Part shown: positions 60,859-64,000 of the stretch, one piece after another
Layout: every line of letters begins with the position of its first letter
How positions within the stretch are numbered: position 1 is the first letter of the stretch
DNA from: Alkalicoccus chagannorensis DSM 18086
GTDB lineage: Bacteria; Bacillota; Bacilli; Bacillales; Salisediminibacteriaceae
Assembly (NCBI RefSeq): GCF_000429725.1
Contig: NZ_AUCK01000006.1
Span: 106,723 to 170,722, forward strand
Length of the DNA stretch: 64,000 bases
Reading direction: 5' to 3'
The notes under the pieces: generated by a model
What the model saw: only the letters and a program-made list of their open reading frames with translations
Told to the model about the DNA's origin: nothing
Database searches by the model: none
Program-made: the position numbers and the translations under genes

Positions 60859-61785
60859 ATGACAGATTCGAATCAAAAAAGTCGGGATCTAATACAAGAA
60901 TCAATGAAACAAATGAGAGAAAGGCAAGCCAAGCGCTATGAGAAGATTGAGAAGATGAGGCGGAAAAGAGAAGAAATGAAGACATCACGTATGAGCGACA
61001 TCCGATTCCGACCGTTTCAAAAAAAGGACCAGCAGCGACTGATCGAGTGGATCGAGTCGCCGGCTTTTCTCGTGCAGTGGGGCGGCCCGCAGTTTTCGTA
61101 TCCGCTGACCGAAGAACAGCTCGATGAGTATCGGGAATCGGGAGAAAAAGCGAACGCCGACAGGCTGATTTACAGCGTACTGGATGCGGAAACCGACGCC
61201 GTCATCGGGCACATTTCCCTCGGCGCGATTGAAAAAGAAAATGGCTCAGCACGCATCGGCAAGGTGCTCGTCGGGGACAACGCAGGACGGGGCAGAGGAA
61301 TCGGGACGAAGATGCTCCGGGAGATGCTCCGTATCGCGTTCGACGAGCTGAAGCTGCACCGCGTAGGGCTCGGCGTGTATGACTTCAATACGCCCGCCAT
61401 CGCCTGCTATGAAAAAGCCGGCTTCTCCCGGGACGGCCGGCTCCGCGATGTGCGCAAAGTCGACGGCAGCTACTGGAGCCTGATCGTAATGAGTATCCTG
61501 GAGCACGAATGGGAGAATTTCAGAGGAGCTTCTCGGATGACTTCTCCGAAAGAAAATGGAGGTCAACCAGAGTTAGCAAGGAGAGTACCGCGGTATGGTA
61601 ATAAAACATCTTCAAACAGAGAACGTATTGAGGAATTGAAAAAGAAAGACGAAAAAAACAGGGAAGAGCTTAAAGAACTTCGAAAACAGCGTGAGTACCA
61701 TAGAGATTCCTTTGCCCTTATCCGACACCGCTATGAAGAAGATAAACAGTTGATGCGGAACCTGAAAAAGGATTGTGAAGAATAG
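60859..61785 (+). CDS. Chimera: coiled-coil / duplicated GNAT / coiled-coil
   Basis: 308 residues from the ATG at 60859 (SD AGGAAGGTG). Residues 1-44 are a charged helix (MKQMRERQAKRYEKIEKMRR). Residues 45 to about 220 (from 60991) are a complete GNAT almost identical to 57978-58553. From about 61513 it loses the GNAT's own end and runs, with no stop, into MTSPKENGG..., a second charged coiled coil that has its own SD (AGAGGAG) and ATG at 61537 and resembles the gene at 62164-62433. So a GNAT cassette appears to have been inserted in frame between two mini-protein genes. It may be made as one chimera or as separate products from 60859, 60991 and 61537. Confidence 0.75.
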   Translation: MTDSNQKSRDLIQESMKQMRERQAKRYEKIEKMRRKREEMKTSRMSDIRFRPFQKKDQQRLIEWIESPAFLVQWGGPQFSYPLTEEQLDEYRESGEKANADRLIYSVLDAETDAVIGHISLGAIEKENGSARIGKVLVGDNAGRGRGIGTKMLREMLRIAFDELKLHRVGLGVYDFNTPAIACYEKAGFSRDGRLRDVRKVDGSYWSLIVMSILEHEWENFRGASRMTSPKENGGQPELARRVPRYGNKTSSNRERIEELKKKDEKNREELKELRKQREYHRDSFALIRHRYEEDKQLMRNLKKDCEE

Positions 61786-61920
61786 AGAACTATCGGGAAT
61801 AAGTGTTGGTATAGAAACGAGCATGATGTAAGTGGAGAAGAGTCTCTCGAATGACCTCATCGATATTCAAGGTTACAATCAAGTCGGCGTATGCTTTATC
61901 CTTCGAAAGGAGTGATAGCC

Positions 61921-62103
61921 ATGACGAAACCGTCTAAGAACAAATATTATGCGATTGAAAATTCGTTGGAGCGCTTCGAAAAGTTCGTAGAAGAACGAGA
62001 AAAAGAGAGAGAAAAGCTGGAGAAGAAGAGATATGAAAGCGAAGCGGAAGAAATTGAAGCAACGGCGGAAAGAAACAGATTTCTCTTTACTCTTTCACCT
62101 TGA
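61921..62103 (+). CDS. 60-aa charged coiled-coil mini-protein
   Basis: The ATG at 61921 follows GAAAGGAG. Mostly one Glu/Lys/Arg helix (LERFEKFVEEREKEREKLEK), then RNRFLFTLSP. Same strand as its neighbours and AT-rich. Unknown family. Confidence 0.65.
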   Translation: MTKPSKNKYYAIENSLERFEKFVEEREKEREKLEKKRYESEAEEIEATAERNRFLFTLSP

Positions 62104-62163
62104 TAAAGAAAACGAGCAATAGTAAAGAAGACAAGGTATTACCGTAGGAAGGGGAGGAATGAG

Positions 62164-62433
62164 ATGACTCATAAGAAAGACGACGATAAGAGTCAATCCA
62201 AGCATGTGGATGTGGAGCACCCCACCCGGAGCCGACTTTCCCCCAATGAAGAACGTATTCGAGAAATGGAGGAAAAGGATAAGGAAAATAAAAAAGAGAT
62301 AAAGAAAATGAAAGAAGTATTGGACGACCATCGAAAAAGATTAAAAGAGATGCACCAGCGTCATGAAGAAGAAAGAAGAAGGATGATAGAAAAGAATAGG
62401 GATGAGGGAAGAGGAAAGAGGAAAGAGAAATGA
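62164..62433 (+). CDS. 89-aa charged coiled-coil protein
   Basis: The ATG at 62164 follows GGAGGAATGAG. A hydrophilic N-terminus (His/Asp/Ser-rich, THKKDDDKSQSKHVDVEHPT) is followed by a long heptad-like helix (EERIREMEEKDKENKKEIKK ... RHEEERRRM). Similar to the C-terminal third of the chimera at 60859-61785, so the two are probably duplicated. Last gene before a terminator. Confidence 0.68.
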   Translation: MTHKKDDDKSQSKHVDVEHPTRSRLSPNEERIREMEEKDKENKKEIKKMKEVLDDHRKRLKEMHQRHEEERRRMIEKNRDEGRGKRKEK

Positions 62434-62451
62434 TGAGAAACCTTAGAAATT

Positions 62452-62477
62452 AAAAGCGCTCTTAATGGCGCTTTTTT
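62452..62477 (+). terminator. Terminator of the coiled-coil cluster
   Basis: AAAAGCGC pairs with GCGCTTTT around TCTTAATG, then TTC. Confidence 0.75.
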
Positions 62478-62539
62478 CAATTTGAAACAGCAATCTTGTT
62501 GTAGTCATTGCACCGTTTAAATGAGAACGTTCAAAAAGT

Positions 62540-63375
62540 TGCTTTTTATGTTAATTTCCATTGAGACGAACGAATGTGGAAGATTTCACTCGAAGCGATC
62601 GTTTCACCGAAACACCCAGAATCCTCACCTGTTCTCCGTCCAGTAGGGATTTACCATATTTATTCACCACGGCTGTATCCGTATGTTTGATTGGATACTG
62701 TCGTTTGGAAACCTAAGCAGGTGCTTCTCTTCCTATTGCCATAAGGACGCAAGTGTATGCTGTTTCTTATAATGGAGACGTTCTAGGTCCTGCTACAGCT
62801 CGTGTTGAAGTCAGGCAGCTAAATCTGTGAAAGTCGTCATCACCGGCTCTGGCACAAACCACCGCTGGCGGGCATAGCAGACTTTTCTCTACATGCCCTT
62901 TTTCATGATCGCTGGCTCGCTGGCTCGATTGCACGCCTGAACCTCAAAACGACAATGAGCCTGAAAAGCAAGAAAAGCATCGGTGTGCGTCCGGCTCGAC
63001 CCTCGACCGACGGAAACAACGGCAGCGGAATGGTTGTTGATTCGCAGTTTTTTTCGGTATGCCTCCGGCCTGTTCAAATAAAGGCTGCAACCCTTTCAAA
63101 AAGCACTCGGCATATTCTGAGGGGAGTGGTGCAAACGTGCAATTACTATCAGGACAGCTCAAAAGGAGCGCTTCGATATTTTGTCTTTCTCCGTACTGCA
63201 CAGCTTTCATGTGCCCGAAATCTATCTGAGCTCCCCCTGATGGATGCTCCAGCCGCTCATATTGTTTATCCGCTGCAGCATCAATAAGGGGCGGTGCTCC
63301 TGAATGTAGACTCAGACGGACCGATAGGACTCTGGAAAACCGTGATGCTGCTTCAGCTCCTGAAATATCGTCCAA
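62540..63375 (-). pseudogene. Decayed IS21-family istA transposase
   Basis: Reading the minus strand through several frames gives successive IstA pieces: RLEHPSGGAQIDFGHMKAVQ, ECFLKGLQPLFEQAGGIPKK, then INNHSAAVVSVGRG and TDAFLAFQAHCRFEVQACN, FVPEPVMTTFTDL, RLHYKKQHTLASLW and VNKYGKSLLDGEQVRIL. Several stops and frameshifts separate them. No istB is seen. Together with the remnant at 46555 it shows IS21 history in both AT-rich islands. The interval 63376-63611 holds nothing I can support. Confidence 0.78.
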
Positions 63376-63611
63376 CTGAATCGGCGGTATTTTCGTTCAG
63401 CAAGTTGGTCGTCTTCAATCATCATTCCCCGATGCCCCTAGAGAAGGGATAAAATCAGAGTACAAGAATTTACACATGAATAAGAACTTGACTCGGCTGT
63501 TTACCTCAAATCACCTCAAGTTTGTAACCTCTTCCCATCACTTATCAATATTATCTCCCTATGCTCAATAAACAACTAGAACGCAAGATCACTGACTCAC
63601 ATAAGTAGGGG

Positions 63612-64000
63612 TTACTGAATAACTGGCTTTTTGAATAAAAACAACTGTTGAAAGGGAAACATCATGGATCGACTGTCTTTCATTTGCTTGCGAAGGATAA
63701 CGACACACCAAGCAGGAAGGTTCCGTAGGGCCTTCGCCAGGTTCAGGTTTAAGATTTGCAGCGAGATGACGGTTTCGCTAGTATCTTGACGACGTGCTTG
63801 AATACGACCTAGTCCGTAGCTGCGCTTGCCTTCGCCGAATTTCCCTTCCACGGCATTACGCTCACACGCATCTTGCTAGGCCTGATGCTTTGCTGCTTCT
63901 TTTGTTTCTTTCGACGGACGCACGAGCTTGGGTCCGCTCAGTCGGATTTTGCGTTTCTGGCAGAACCGTCGGTTCTCCCTCGTTCGGTACAGTTGATCAG
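63612..64000 (-). pseudogene. Decayed IS1182-like transposase, cut by the window edge
   Basis: On the minus strand from the window end: DQLYRTRENRRFCQKRKIRL, SGPKLVRPSKET, a stop, CERNAVEGKFGEGKRSYGLG, RIQARRQDTSETVISLQ and ILNLNLAKALRNL. This is the C-terminal part of an IS1182/IS5-type DDE transposase (EGKFGxGKRxYGL is typical). A TAG interrupts it near 63875, so it is a pseudogene here. It continues beyond 64000. Confidence 0.75.

Noticed and set aside
1..64000. tRNA, rRNA or tmRNA genes
   Set aside because: No cloverleaf consensus or rRNA segment was noticed on either strand; a tRNAscan run would be decisive.

Overview
The window reads as a chromosomal segment of a Bacillaceae bacterium (Firmicutes). 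The evidence is strong GGAGG ribosome-binding sites, frequent GTG and TTG starts, and a gene complement typical of the group: ECF sigma/anti-sigma pairs, floT, csoR-copZ-copA, bioB with a BirA-type operator, sbcDC, ktrA, YtrA-type GntR and RRNPP regulators. Many predicted extracytoplasmic proteins are very acidic, and there is a rhodopsin, KtrA, S-layer and sortase signals, which suggests a salt- or alkali-tolerant organism (inference; genera such as Alkalicoccus or Salisediminibacterium come to mind, but the sequence here does not prove it). The backbone is GC-rich. Several AT-rich islands (about 32.3-33.0 kb, 46.07-46.74 kb, 59.6-62.5 kb and the right end) look acquired. No rRNA, tRNA or CRISPR array was seen.

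Layout. 0.7-7.2 kb: tiny membrane proteins, an ECF sigma/anti-sigma pair, a TetR regulator divergent from a small exporter, and a membrane-bound EAL phosphodiesterase. 7.4-9.9 kb: a short-chain dehydrogenase divergent from a TetR gene that is co-directional with a nucleoside hydrolase. 10.4-14.2 kb: a sortase-anchored beta-propeller, a GNAT and flotillin. 14.8-23.7 kb: an APC permease and a guanidine-degradation operon (guanidine-I riboswitch, two carboxyguanidine-deiminase-type subunits, a biotin-dependent carboxylase and allophanate hydrolase), preceded by a TnrA/GlnR-like box. 23.9-26.9 kb: copper export under CsoR. 27-31.6 kb: small proteins, then a GntR/ABC operon with a near-perfect operator. 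33-38 kb: a giant gamma-glutamyltransferase with an inserted beta-sandwich and S-layer domains, and bioB. 38-43.2 kb: sbcDC, a VOC protein and a cupin. 43.7-49.1 kb: an EamA transporter, ktrA, a truncated GNAT, an AT-rich island, a nitroreductase and a second ECF pair. 49.4-56.2 kb: small membrane proteins, a PlcR/NprR-like regulator and modAB without modC. 56.2-57.0 kb: a rhodopsin with the rare D-T-K motif. 58-62.4 kb: GNATs, a nucleotidyltransferase and an AT-rich cluster of small charged coiled-coil proteins, one carrying a duplicated GNAT in frame. 62.5-64 kb: decayed insertion sequences.

The most unusual signals are: (a) intergenic arrays with a 21-bp period but a different keyword at each site; (b) a mini-protein family shared by two AT-rich islands; (c) a GNAT cassette inserted in frame among coiled-coil genes; (d) an Exiguobacterium-type DTK rhodopsin; (e) the riboswitch plus nitrogen-control arrangement of the guanidine operon; (f) a GGT/beta-sandwich/S-layer chimera. 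All homology statements come from reading the sequence. No search was run.
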